Part shown: piece after piece, positions 1 through 8,331 of the stretch | Numbering within the stretch: the stretch's first letter is position 1 | Layout of the letters: the number at the start of each line of letters is the position of its first letter | DNA from: Gammaproteobacteria bacterium | GTDB lineage: Bacteria; Pseudomonadota; Gammaproteobacteria; Steroidobacterales; Woeseiaceae | NCBI GenBank assembly: GCA_003331585.1 | Contig: QOPG01000014.1 | Coordinates: 1 to 35,964 of the forward strand | Reading direction: 5' to 3' | DNA: 35,964 bases | The notes under the pieces: generated by a model | Seen by the model: only the letters and a program-made list of their open reading frames with translations | Told to the model about the DNA's origin: nothing | Database searches by the model: none | Program-made: the position numbers and the translations under genes

Positions 1-8
1 AAGTGTCT

Positions 9-99
9 GGAGAGGTGGCAGAGCGGTTGAATGCACTGGTCTTGAAAACCAGCAAGGGTTTGTAGCCCTTCGAGGGTTCGAATCCCTCCCTCTCCGCCA
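9..99 (+). tRNA. tRNA-Ser (anticodon UGA)
   Basis: A complete class II tRNA with a 7-bp acceptor stem (GGAGAGG at 9-15 pairing with CCTCTCC), an anticodon loop CTTGAAA flanked by CTGGT/ACCAG, and a T-arm GAGGG-TTCGAAT-CCCTC. The anticodon is TGA, so it reads UCA-type serine codons. A long variable arm (AAGGG/CCCTT) is present, as expected of tRNA-Ser. The 3' CCA is encoded. The folding was done by eye but every stem pairs perfectly. Confidence 0.97.
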
Positions 100-228
100 A
101 TTCTCGATAAGTCAATAAATACTTGTTTTTCAGTAATACAATAGAAAAAATGTAAAAGAACCTTGTTTATTCTCATCAATGCCATATGATTGATTTAAGA
201 TTAATAATTTTTAGAGAGGAAAAATTAA

Positions 229-468
229 ATGTCTTTAGTCGTAAGAGTATACAGAGAAAATAAGGGCACAATTGTTAGGACAATTATATACACAATTGGT
301 CACTTTATTATTGCAGCAGCTTGCGTTATGTACTTTACCGGATCATCGTTTGAGGCAGCAATTACAGATGCTATAGTTGAGCCTTTAATTAATGGTGTGT
401 GGTATATGGTATTGGATAAATTTTGGGCAAGTAAAGTCGCCAAAAAGCCTAAACCTGCTGTAGCTTAA
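229..468 (+). CDS. DUF2061 family small membrane protein
   Basis: A 79-residue protein of the DUF2061 type, a small integral membrane family of unknown function. What is visible: a basic N-terminus, two hydrophobic segments (about residues 17-38 and 43-60), and the family's closing pattern in which a tryptophan-tyrosine stretch precedes a short aromatic/basic tail (residues 57-67, WYMVLDKFW). A strong ribosome binding site (AGAGAGGA) lies just upstream of the ATG. It follows tRNA-Ser by about 130 bases and converges with the exported hydrolase gene to its right, leaving only 4 bases between stop codons. The family assignment is from remembered sequence character, not a search; the biochemical role is not known. 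Confidence 0.75.
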   Translation: MSLVVRVYRENKGTIVRTIIYTIGHFIIAAACVMYFTGSSFEAAITDAIVEPLINGVWYMVLDKFWASKVAKKPKPAVA

Positions 469-472
469 ACAT

Positions 473-1342
473 CTATAATTTTATTAGCTCACTGAAAGCT
501 ACTGAAATCATTCCTCTAGCGCCTCCAATACGTCTTCCACTGTCCCATCGATTATCATAATCAACACTGATATCAGATCTCAATATTTCATCCAAATCTT
601 TTCCTTCCTTAATCATTAACTGAATCCTCGATTTAATCTCCTGTAACATTTCGATCGCCAGTTTGACCGTCTCAACAGTTGTTTGTTTTCCATGACCAGG
701 GATAATTTTTGTATTTTCATCGCACAAACTAATTAGTAATTCATAAACCTCAATTGTTCCAAGAAAGCTACCGCCATTATTTGCATCTATGTAAGGATAA
801 CTTTCAGACCTGAATACATCTCCGGTATGAATAACATTGGCATTAGTAAACTTTATAAAAGAATCATTATTAGTATGAGCGTTTGGCACTTTAAAAACAT
901 GGATATTTTCATCATTGATATGAAAATTTACATCTTTACTAAATGTGACAAAAGGAGGAGTCTGATCGTATCCTGCAACCTTCATTTGTGATCTAACATT
1001 CTCATGTCCGACGATTAGAGCGCCACGCTTTCCAAAATTCTCATTACCGCCTGTATGGTCAGGATGCATATGAGTATTTATTATGAATCGTATCGGTTCG
1101 GATGAAAAATTACTGATAGCTTCAATAATTTTTTCAGTGAGAGGTGCATACTGATCATCAATCAATAGAATTCCATCCTCGCCATAAATAACACCAATGT
1201 TTCCACCCCTGCCCTCGATATAGGAAACATTTTTGTTTACCGGATGTACAATCATCTCTACATCAGAAAAACTCTGAGCATTAGCAGTAGAGGATAAATT
1301 CATAATAAGCAAAACCAAGCAATGTAAGTGGTATTGTTTCAT
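473..1342 (-). CDS. Exported metallo-beta-lactamase-fold hydrolase
   Basis: A 289-residue protein with a Sec-type signal peptide (about residues 1-22, ending A-N-A) and an MBL-fold domain filling the rest. The metal site motif HMHPDH is at residues 91-96, giving the HxHxDH zinc ligands. A later PNAHT...NDS stretch with HTGDVF, and IPGHGK near residue 216, match the remaining ligands and fold signature. The family includes periplasmic hydrolases of the lactonase, cyclase and quinoprotein-relay types, so the substrate cannot be assigned; this layout is not specific to true beta-lactamases. The start is supported by AGGA six bases before the ATG. It is separated from the upstream flavoprotein gene by 147 bases, so it may have its own promoter, although no clear one was seen. 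Confidence 0.85.
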   Translation of the reverse strand: MKQYHLHCLVLLIMNLSSTANAQSFSDVEMIVHPVNKNVSYIEGRGGNIGVIYGEDGILLIDDQYAPLTEKIIEAISNFSSEPIRFIINTHMHPDHTGGNENFGKRGALIVGHENVRSQMKVAGYDQTPPFVTFSKDVNFHINDENIHVFKVPNAHTNNDSFIKFTNANVIHTGDVFRSESYPYIDANNGGSFLGTIEVYELLISLCDENTKIIPGHGKQTTVETVKLAIEMLQEIKSRIQLMIKEGKDLDEILRSDISVDYDNRWDSGRRIGGARGMISVAFSELIKL

Positions 1343-1489
1343 TTGACGTCCTACAAATTAAACATAGATAATCAAACTATCATAAGCTTAAATATAATTA
1401 AAATAAGTTCTACCCTTTAGGAATCGTATTTGGTAATCACGGACTAACCCTGAGTACCTAAATTGAAATTGAATCTATTGTTAAACTGC

Positions 1490-3019
1490 CTACGAATTGA
1501 TGTATTTAATTACTTCCTGACTGCACATGTATCCTGGAGTTCCAGCTATCGAGCCACAGGGATACGTTCCAGCACCACATATGAAGGCATTTTCATTATC
1601 AAGTAGTCTATAAAAATGATTCTCAGGATCGCTAGAAAAATTGCGATCAAAAAATGTCTGGCCACCAGTTAAGACTGTGTGATCAATATTGCCCCCAGGA
1701 AAATGGAAGGTTTCTTGAAGATCCTTTGGTGTAAGCAATCTTGTCCAGATGCAATCCTCAGGATTCTTGATGTATTGAAATAATTTTTTCAGGGCATCTT
1801 CTTTAACCGACTGAAGATCTTCTCCTTTGTTGTTTAAAGAAAAGTTTTTCATGAAGACGGCAATACGATCATAAGGTTCATTACAATTCATGATTCTCAT
1901 CGCACCACCCTCACAATATATTTGCATGTAACCAGGCTCATAGTCCTTATCTTGCCCAAGTACACTTAAAGTTGATTCTTCAAATTTCTCTATAGAATTC
2001 ACTGAAAATAAAAATCTAAATGCAGCATCAGTATCAGACAGATTTGTGGCATCTCTCCATTGAATAGGTTTTTTAAAGACGACATTTAGCTTCCCGCTGC
2101 TACCAATATATTTTTTTTCAGTTTGCATTTTGGATAATTTGTTACTATCCATCATATTTAAGGCTGTCTTTGGATCGGTTGCAAAAATAATAACGTCATA
2201 TCCTAAATTAGTAGTGCCCTCAGGAGAATCCAATATCACAGTATTTTTTTCTGAATCAACTTCAAGTAACTTGCTCGATGTATGTATTTTTACACCGAGT
2301 TTGCAATTAATTTCGCCTAATTTTTCTGTTAATTTCCATATTCCACCCTTCACAAATCCATAATATCCATCAAATATCGATCCTGAATCCATCACTGGGA
2401 GTGTAAACGCAGAATATGGCTCATCTAATGAGACAGGACCGCTTTCCGAGACCGTCATTGCCATATACATTTTTGATTTATCACTAGTTAGATAATGATT
2501 CAGTAAGTCTCTTGCAGTCCCTGTAATCCAAAGCTGAGTAAGCTCGTTACCTAATATGTCTTTAGCGCTTGATATATTTGGAGGAATTGCTTCCTTGTAA
2601 CCTTTTTGCAGATATTGAATTACCTTATTTTCGTCTTCACGAAATGCTCTTAAATCTCCCGTCTCACCCCATTTTTCTGATAATTCTTTATCCAATTCTG
2701 ACGCATCACGAAATATCATAGCGGGATGCTTCTCACCTGGGAAATGAACCAGTTTTGGGTGCGAAGGAACAAATGTATCAAGAGTTGAAGAAAGGCCTGT
2801 CTCTTTATAAATAAAATCCTGCATTAGCCCCAGCACTGATGCGCCAAGTGCGTAGTGAAAATCCTCTCCGTTAATTCGTGCTTGCTCAGATATACAAGCT
2901 CCTCCAACCTTATCACTCTGATCAATCAATGTTATATCGGCACCAGATTTTTGAAGATAATTCGCTGCAACCAAGCCATTAATTCCAGCTCCAACAATGA
3001 GGATCTTTGTTTTTTTCAT
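1490..3019 (-). CDS. CrtI/PYROXD2-type FAD-dependent oxidoreductase
   Basis: A 509-residue flavoprotein of the phytoene desaturase-related superfamily. The N-terminal dinucleotide-binding motif GAGINGLVAANYL lies at about residues 9-21 and is followed by the glutamate/aspartate-ending second strand and a VGGA motif. The C-terminal FAD-binding signature is also present (ICGAGTYPCGS...GTPGY, about residues 481-499). There is no signal peptide, so it should be cytosolic or peripheral. The overall pattern is closest to the PYROXD2-like branch rather than a carotenoid enzyme, and no other carotenoid gene is nearby. It lies 14 bases downstream of the TIM-barrel gene and is probably the last gene of that leftward operon. 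The substrate is unknown. Confidence 0.82.
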   Translation of the reverse strand: MKKTKILIVGAGINGLVAANYLQKSGADITLIDQSDKVGGACISEQARINGEDFHYALGASVLGLMQDFIYKETGLSSTLDTFVPSHPKLVHFPGEKHPAMIFRDASELDKELSEKWGETGDLRAFREDENKVIQYLQKGYKEAIPPNISSAKDILGNELTQLWITGTARDLLNHYLTSDKSKMYMAMTVSESGPVSLDEPYSAFTLPVMDSGSIFDGYYGFVKGGIWKLTEKLGEINCKLGVKIHTSSKLLEVDSEKNTVILDSPEGTTNLGYDVIIFATDPKTALNMMDSNKLSKMQTEKKYIGSSGKLNVVFKKPIQWRDATNLSDTDAAFRFLFSVNSIEKFEESTLSVLGQDKDYEPGYMQIYCEGGAMRIMNCNEPYDRIAVFMKNFSLNNKGEDLQSVKEDALKKLFQYIKNPEDCIWTRLLTPKDLQETFHFPGGNIDHTVLTGGQTFFDRNFSSDPENHFYRLLDNENAFICGAGTYPCGSIAGTPGYMCSQEVIKYINS

Positions 3020-3033
3020 GTTTGTTAAGTGAC

Positions 3034-3894
3034 TTAGAAATCGAGCTTTAACATCGCATTATAACTTCTCTCTGCAGACAACATTGAGTCTGATGGATCA
3101 TCTCTCTCAACAAAATAATGCTTAAGCCCAGAAATATTACTCAAGCTGAAGATTTCAGAGAAATCAATCACCCCATCACCCACATCAGCCATCATCGTGT
3201 TTGATGCCATATCTTTGATATGCCAAAGCGGAAAACGACCGGGGTATTTATTTATGTATGATTTTGGGTCTTTTTTTGCTTTATTGACCCAATACATATC
3301 AAGCTCAAATAGCACATTATTAGGATCTGTCTTGTCGAGAAGCAAATCCATGGGTAACTCACCATCCAAGACATTGAATTCAAAATCATGATTATGGTAG
3401 GCAAATTTCAATCCATTTTGATTGCATTTTTCGCCGAATAAATTATATATATCAACATACTCACGATACTGATCAATATTTTGTCTTTCTGACTCAGACA
3501 ACCAAGCCATCACAATATATTCGTGACCGACTTCCAAAGCTGTATCGATGGCTTTATTTGGGCTATTATAAATTGCGTCCATTTCAATGTGAGTAGATGG
3601 TGATTTCAACCCATTATCAGAGAGAATTGTTTTTATTTCTTTAGTGGTTTTTCCAAAATATCCTGCAAATTCAACCTCCTTGTATCCAATATCTGCAATT
3701 CGTTGAATGGTCAATGGTAAATTCTCTGCCATCAAGTCTCTGACTGTATAAAGCTGTATACCAATATTTGATAAATTATTATCCATAAGACTTGCTGCAT
3801 TCAATGAACCATGGGAGTTTAACAATGAAAAAGTACCACATAAAAGTGAATTTTGTAGGAATTTTCTGCGATCTGTATTTTCTAGTTTGGTCAT
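3034..3894 (-). CDS. Tat-type exported TIM-barrel sugar isomerase/epimerase-like protein
   Basis: A protein of 286 residues in the AP-endonuclease-2/xylose isomerase-like TIM-barrel superfamily. The N-terminus carries a twin-arginine-like motif (DRRKFLQN) followed by a hydrophobic stretch and a small-residue cleavage region, suggesting folded export. Barrel metal-ligand signatures are visible in order: an N-H-D segment (YHNHDFEF), ELDMYW, WHIKDM and a C-terminal FVERDD. An upstream in-frame ATG at 3942 is open but would put an arginine-rich peptide before the signal and overlap the GMC gene; the ATG at 3892-3894 is preferred because it starts one base after the GMC stop codon. The tight spacing argues for co-transcription with the dehydrogenase. 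Members of this fold act as isomerases, epimerases, dehydratases or glycoside lyases; the exact reaction is not determinable here. Confidence 0.82.
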   Translation of the reverse strand: MTKLENTDRRKFLQNSLLCGTFSLLNSHGSLNAASLMDNNLSNIGIQLYTVRDLMAENLPLTIQRIADIGYKEVEFAGYFGKTTKEIKTILSDNGLKSPSTHIEMDAIYNSPNKAIDTALEVGHEYIVMAWLSESERQNIDQYREYVDIYNLFGEKCNQNGLKFAYHNHDFEFNVLDGELPMDLLLDKTDPNNVLFELDMYWVNKAKKDPKSYINKYPGRFPLWHIKDMASNTMMADVGDGVIDFSEIFSLSNISGLKHYFVERDDPSDSMLSAERSYNAMLKLDF

Positions 3895-3895
3895 A

Positions 3896-5611
3896 TTATA
3901 TTTTTCCTTCTTGAAGCATCTCCACCGCCGAAGCAGACGCACGAGCAGTTAAAGCCATATAAGTTAATGACGGGTTTTGACAGGCGCTCGATGTCATGCA
4001 CGAACCATCAGTTAAAAATAAATTTGATACGTCATGGCATTGATTGTATTTGTTAAGAACCGATGTATTTGGATCATGGCCCATTCTTGCCGTTCCCATT
4101 TCGTGGATAGCAAGACCAGGAGGTGCTGAATTATTGTAGGTTTCCACATCAACCAAGCCAGATGCTTCTAGCATTTCTTTGGCATCTTCGGCCATCACTT
4201 TAAGCATCTTTTTTTCATTTTTTCTTAATACGCATTCTATGTTTAAAACTGGAATGCCCCATTTATCCTTTTGACTTTTATCGAGCCAAACCTTATTTCT
4301 TTTGTCAGGAAGCATTTCTCCAAAACCACCCAAGCTAAATGTCCATGGACCTGGTTTTTTTAGCTGCTCTTTTAAGTCAACACCAATTCCCTTGATAGAA
4401 TTACCTCTTTTCCAGCCTGGTCTCTTTCCCCCTCCTTGAAAACCAAACCCCCTAAGAAACCTTTCATCATTATTTCCTATATTATGATATCGAGGAATAT
4501 AAATACCATTAGGTCTTCTTCCTTTAAAGTATTTATCCTGAAAACCAGGGAAAACCCCATTTGCTCCACTCTCAAATATATGATCCATCAAATAATGACC
4601 CAATGTTCCACTTGAATTAGCAATTCCATCGGGAAAACTCTCGGATTTCGAATTCAACATTATTTGAGTTGTACCTAGAGTTGATGCGCATAGAAAAATT
4701 ATTCGAGCACTTATTTTTGAATAATTTTTTGTTTTTGAATTAATTATATTTACACCAGTCGCTCTTTTATTTTTCTTGTCATATTCGACACTATGAGCTA
4801 TTGAGTCAGTCAAAATTGTTAAATTATTTGTTCGTCTCGCAGCAGGCAATGTTGCTGACAAGGAGCTGAAATATGCTCCGAACGAACATCCTCTCTCACA
4901 TTCATCCCTACTCTGGCATTGCCCTCTTCCTAACTCTAAGTGCTCTTTAGTCGGTTTTGTTAGGTGTGCGCAACGACCGATAATCATTTTTCTTCCTGGG
5001 TATTTGTTTTCTATATGTTTCTTTACCTCTAATTCAACACAATTCATTTCCATCGGCGGAAGAAATTTACCGTCAGGTAATTGCGGCAAATCTTCCTTAG
5101 ACCCACTAATTCCAGCAAAGGTTTCTACATAATCATACCAAGATGCAATATCTTTATACCTAATCGGCCAATCTACTCCATATCCATCTTTTTTATTTGC
5201 CAAAAAATCCATTTCACTCCATCTATAACTTTGTCTATACCAAAGTAAAGATCTTCCGCCTAATTGATAGCCTCTAATCCATGAAAATGGTTTGTCTGTT
5301 TCTGTCTTGTATGGATTCTCTTTATCATTTACAAAGAAATGTTTTGTTGATTGGTTTAAAGCGTAATTTTGTTGTTGAATGAAATACTCATTATTTAGCG
5401 TGTCTTCAGGAATTTTACCGTGGTAAGGGAGATCCCAGGGCGCCTTTCCTTCTCCTACATAGTCTTTTCCATGAATGGTGTTTTCACCTCTTTCAATTAA
5501 TGCGACTTTTAAGCCTTTTTCTGTAAGCTCCTTCGCGGCCCATCCACCAGAAATTCCTGAACCCACAACAATTGCATCAAAATCATTAGAATTTGCATTT
5601 AAGTTACTCAT
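3896..5611 (-). CDS. GMC-family oxidoreductase, catalytic subunit of a periplasmic dehydrogenase
   Basis: A flavin-dependent alcohol/sugar dehydrogenase of the glucose-methanol-choline family (571 residues from the chosen start). The FAD motif VVGSGISGG is at about residues 15-23, a GGRSLLWYRQ segment near 118-127, and the C-terminal HEMG and NPS motifs supply the usual catalytic His and Asn. Three cysteines (about 232, 238 and 242) sit in an RGCSFGAYF context, like the cluster reported to bind a 3Fe-4S centre in bacterial FAD-glucose dehydrogenase; that role here is inference. It has no signal peptide, and the preceding gene encodes a Tat-bearing small subunit, so it may be co-exported with it. 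The ATG at 5609-5611 overlaps the small-subunit stop as ATGA; an in-frame start at 5620 would add three residues. Confidence 0.88.
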   Translation of the reverse strand: MSNLNANSNDFDAIVVGSGISGGWAAKELTEKGLKVALIERGENTIHGKDYVGEGKAPWDLPYHGKIPEDTLNNEYFIQQQNYALNQSTKHFFVNDKENPYKTETDKPFSWIRGYQLGGRSLLWYRQSYRWSEMDFLANKKDGYGVDWPIRYKDIASWYDYVETFAGISGSKEDLPQLPDGKFLPPMEMNCVELEVKKHIENKYPGRKMIIGRCAHLTKPTKEHLELGRGQCQSRDECERGCSFGAYFSSLSATLPAARRTNNLTILTDSIAHSVEYDKKNKRATGVNIINSKTKNYSKISARIIFLCASTLGTTQIMLNSKSESFPDGIANSSGTLGHYLMDHIFESGANGVFPGFQDKYFKGRRPNGIYIPRYHNIGNNDERFLRGFGFQGGGKRPGWKRGNSIKGIGVDLKEQLKKPGPWTFSLGGFGEMLPDKRNKVWLDKSQKDKWGIPVLNIECVLRKNEKKMLKVMAEDAKEMLEASGLVDVETYNNSAPPGLAIHEMGTARMGHDPNTSVLNKYNQCHDVSNLFLTDGSCMTSSACQNPSLTYMALTARASASAVEMLQEGKI

Positions 5612-6168
5612 GTCGACCATACTCGATCATCTTCATTCAATGTTGTACAACCCCTGTATGGGCCTGGCATAGGATCATATCTCAGCTCAACCGAACCGCC
5701 ATACTCTGAAGTATAATAACCTGATATAACAAACCACTTTAAATCTGCAAAAAATGCAGACAGTTCATTTTTTTCTAATCCATTATCCAGATCAATCAAT
5801 ATTTTTTTTTGATCATCAATTGAACAATTGATAAATGATTTACGATATCGATTTACAACAAATTCATTTATTAAATTTAGCCCATTCTGGTACTTATTCT
5901 TAGTTTCATTCGAGGCCCATTCACTTAACATTATATCAATGAATCTATGCACGCCGATATCTACCGCACCTGCTGTATCAGTAGCAGGTATGATTAAATC
6001 GGTAATATCTTTTAATAACAAATAACTCTTATCGTCGAAAAAACTTGCCTCATAACCCATCTCATCAATCCCAAAGACACTCATTGCACCTTGAAGCTTA
6101 GAGAGTGGTATATTTATACCAAGTAATAGTGCGGTATTCTTAAGTGCTTCTCTTCTTGAAATTTTCAT
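5608..6168 (-). CDS. Gluconate 2-dehydrogenase subunit 3-family small subunit with Tat signal
   Basis: A 186-residue protein whose first 28 residues form a twin-arginine signal (SRREALKNTALLL). The body matches the gluconate 2-dehydrogenase subunit 3 family: an aspartate-rich start followed by DLIIPATDTAGAVDIGVHRFID at about residues 55-76. In known systems (gluconate, sorbitol, glucoside 3- and FAD-glucose dehydrogenases) this subunit partners a GMC flavoprotein and provides the Tat signal for both. Here it is immediately upstream of, and overlaps by 4 bases, the GMC gene, which fits that role exactly. No cytochrome c subunit, the usual electron acceptor in the three-subunit versions, is found in this window. 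The gene begins 11 bases after the Hyi-like gene. Confidence 0.87.
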   Translation of the reverse strand: MKISRREALKNTALLLGINIPLSKLQGAMSVFGIDEMGYEASFFDDKSYLLLKDITDLIIPATDTAGAVDIGVHRFIDIMLSEWASNETKNKYQNGLNLINEFVVNRYRKSFINCSIDDQKKILIDLDNGLEKNELSAFFADLKWFVISGYYTSEYGGSVELRYDPMPGPYRGCTTLNEDDRVWST

Positions 6169-6179
6169 AACAATCTTTT

Positions 6180-7055
6180 TTAACCGTATACCGAAGCGAG
6201 TAAATCTCGAATAGCTTCTTCTGAATTATTATTTCGAGGCCAGCATTCCAACCCAATATAGCCGTTATATTTCATTTTCTTTATTTCATCAAAAATAAAA
6301 TTATAATTCAGCTCACCTGTTCCGGGCTGATTTCTTCCTGGAGCATCTGCGATTTGAATATACCCTACTTGATCTATTCCTGATCTTAATTCGCCAATTA
6401 AATTTCCTTCTGTTAATTGCATATGATAGAGATCCCAGTTAATTTTAATATTTGGTGAATTGATTGATCGGCAAATAGATACTGTATCTTTTGAGCCATT
6501 CAAAAAATGTCCTTGATGATCAACAGGATTAAAAGGCTCAATGATCATCATTTTTCCTGACCCTTCTAATATGCCCCTAACGCTTGTAAGCGCCTTAGAG
6601 AAATTTTTTACACTCTCTTCTTGAGAGTGTTTACTTGATGTCTGATGACCAACGACTGTAAACATAGGGGCACCAAGAACGAGAGCTGTTTCAATGGCTC
6701 GTTTAATAGCATCTTTAAATTTTTTATGATTGTTTGATAGCGCTAAACTCGGGCTCTGCCATGCAGTAAATTGAATAATATCAAGATTTAAATCTTCACA
6801 CAATTTAGCAATATCATTAACATTTCTCTTTCTATCTTGGTAATCCCAAAATTCAACCGCACTAAAACCCGCCTTTGAAGCAGCTTTAAACCTATCCATA
6901 AAAGGCAAGTCTGTCCACCATGATTCCATATTGCATGCAAAATATGCAGGAATATTTTTATATTTTTTTGCTTTCTTTTCCTCTGCTTGTAAAACAGGAG
7001 TTGTTAATACTGAAAAGAGCGAAGCATTCATTATTTGTCTTCGGTTAAATCTCAT
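6180..7055 (-). CDS. Hydroxypyruvate isomerase-like TIM-barrel protein with Tat-like signal
   Basis: A 291-residue TIM-barrel protein related to the hydroxypyruvate isomerase (Hyi) group. The N-terminus (NRRQIMNASLFSVLTT) looks like a twin-arginine signal ending near the QA at residues 23-24. Likely metal ligands appear in the order expected: IIEPFNPVDHQG, NWDLYHMQ, QIADAPGRNQPGTGELNY and the final GLECWP. True Hyi enzymes are cytosolic and shorter at the N-terminus, so an exported version probably has another substrate, perhaps a keto-sugar produced by the adjacent GMC dehydrogenase (inference). It is the first gene of a leftward five-gene unit (7055 to 1490). The start has a good ribosome binding site (GAGGGG just before the ATG). 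Confidence 0.83.
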   Translation of the reverse strand: MRFNRRQIMNASLFSVLTTPVLQAEEKKAKKYKNIPAYFACNMESWWTDLPFMDRFKAASKAGFSAVEFWDYQDRKRNVNDIAKLCEDLNLDIIQFTAWQSPSLALSNNHKKFKDAIKRAIETALVLGAPMFTVVGHQTSSKHSQEESVKNFSKALTSVRGILEGSGKMMIIEPFNPVDHQGHFLNGSKDTVSICRSINSPNIKINWDLYHMQLTEGNLIGELRSGIDQVGYIQIADAPGRNQPGTGELNYNFIFDEIKKMKYNGYIGLECWPRNNNSEEAIRDLLASVYG

Positions 7056-7172
7056 TTTCCCCTCATTAAGGTATATCTAATCCTTACAGTTGACTCTATC
7101 TAATGAAATTGAATCTGGCAAATAATTGTTAATTATTATATTAATAGAATGTAATTATTGAATAATGGAATT

Positions 7173-7177
7173 AAGGA
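7173..7177 (+). promoter_or_regulatory. Ribosome binding site choosing the MFS start
   Basis: AAGGA lies five bases before the ATG at 7183-7185 but inside the open frame beginning with an ATG at 7165. This placement favours 7183 as the true start of the transporter. Confidence 0.6.
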
Positions 7178-7182
7178 TCGTT

Positions 7183-8331
7183 ATGCATACAAATAATCAA
7201 AACAGGCTTTTTATGGCCAGCTGTACATCGTTATTACTTACCGCAATGACCTTTGCTATAAGAGCTAGGCTTGAAACTGTTTTTGGACCGACAGGAATCG
7301 GGCTAACTTTAGAGCAGATCGGTTATGCTTTTATGCCGGCTTTTTGGGGTTTTACGCTGGCTATGATATTAGGCGGACCGCTGGTTGATTATATAGGCCT
7401 GAAAAAAGGTATGTGGGCTGCATTTATTTTGCATGCTGCCGGTATTTGCTTGACTTTGTTTGCTTATGATTTTTCATCATTATTTTTAGCAACTGTGCTC
7501 ATGGGTCTAGGTAATGGCATGGTAGAGGCTGTTTGTAATCCAATGGTTGCATCGATGTATCCTGAGCATAAAACTAAGATGCTAAATCGTTTTCATTTAT
7601 GGTGGCCAGTTGGTATTGTCACTGGCGCATTTATTGGGATGATATTCATGGACTTACTTGGATCGAGCTGGCAATTTATGGTGGCATCTTTGTTTGTACC
7701 ACTACTGATTTATGGCTACTTATTTTATGGGCAAAACTTCCCAGAAACTGAATTAGCAAAATTAGGTATCAGTCAAAAGCAATCACTAAACAACTTAATT
7801 ACACCTTTATATATCTTTGTAGCAACATGCATGCTTTTATCGGCAACTACTGAGCTAGGAACCACTCAAAGAATAGAGTCATTACTTAGAGATACCGGAG
7901 TAAATGCGTTATTGGTATTGGCGTTTATAAATGGAGTCATGATCATAGGAAGAGCATTAGCTGGGGAAATATCCAAAAATATTTCTACATGTGGAATGTT
8001 GTTGTTTTCTTCAATTTTTTCCTTTGCTGGTTTGCAATTACTTTCAGTTTCATCGGGTATTCTCATATTCTTATCGGCGGGTATTTTTGCTATTGGAATT
8101 ACATTCTTTTGGCCAACAACATTGGCGTATATATCGGAAAACATACCTGAGAGTGGAGCATTTGGTTTATCCTTGATTGGAGGGCTGGGGATGTTTTCAG
8201 TCTCTCTTGTCTTACCTTTGATGGGTCAACTGCTTGATAACACCTCAGGTAATGATGTGATTAAAACAATGAGCATTTTGCCATTTATTCTGATATTTCT
8301 TTATGGATTCTTGTTTATTAAGAGAGGTTAA
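7183..8331 (+). CDS. MFS transporter, FucP-like sugar permease type
   Basis: An integral membrane permease of 382 residues with about 12 hydrophobic segments. A GGPLVDYIGLKKGMW stretch between segments 2 and 3 corresponds to the MFS loop 2-3 signature. The sequence style (GLGNGMVEAVCNPMVASMYPEHKTKMLN) resembles transporters of the FucP and related sugar-permease groups that often sit beside sugar isomerase and Gfo/Idh genes. It is the only rightward gene among the sugar-type genes, divergent from the Hyi-like operon, and likely imports the pathway's substrate or product. Its stop codon is interlocked with that of the Gfo/Idh gene: the palindrome TTAA at 8328-8331 holds both stops. Substrate specificity is not readable. 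Confidence 0.82.
   Translation: MHTNNQNRLFMASCTSLLLTAMTFAIRARLETVFGPTGIGLTLEQIGYAFMPAFWGFTLAMILGGPLVDYIGLKKGMWAAFILHAAGICLTLFAYDFSSLFLATVLMGLGNGMVEAVCNPMVASMYPEHKTKMLNRFHLWWPVGIVTGAFIGMIFMDLLGSSWQFMVASLFVPLLIYGYLFYGQNFPETELAKLGISQKQSLNNLITPLYIFVATCMLLSATTELGTTQRIESLLRDTGVNALLVLAFINGVMIIGRALAGEISKNISTCGMLLFSSIFSFAGLQLLSVSSGILIFLSAGIFAIGITFFWPTTLAYISENIPESGAFGLSLIGGLGMFSVSLVLPLMGQLLDNTSGNDVIKTMSILPFILIFLYGFLFIKRG

Noticed and set aside
473-1342. True beta-lactamase (antibiotic resistance) reading of the MBL-fold protein
   Set aside because: The HxHxDH motif is common to the whole MBL superfamily; nothing in the sequence or neighbours specifically indicates beta-lactam hydrolysis.
3895-3942. 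Longer TIM-barrel protein starting at 3942
   Set aside because: It would overlap the GMC gene by 47 bases and put a non-conserved basic peptide before the Tat signal; the ATG at 3894 sits one base after the GMC stop.
7121-7137. AATAATT-GTT-AATTATT inverted repeat upstream of the MFS gene
   Set aside because: Short, made almost only of A and T in an AT-rich spacer; such symmetry is expected by chance and nothing else supports an operator or terminator.
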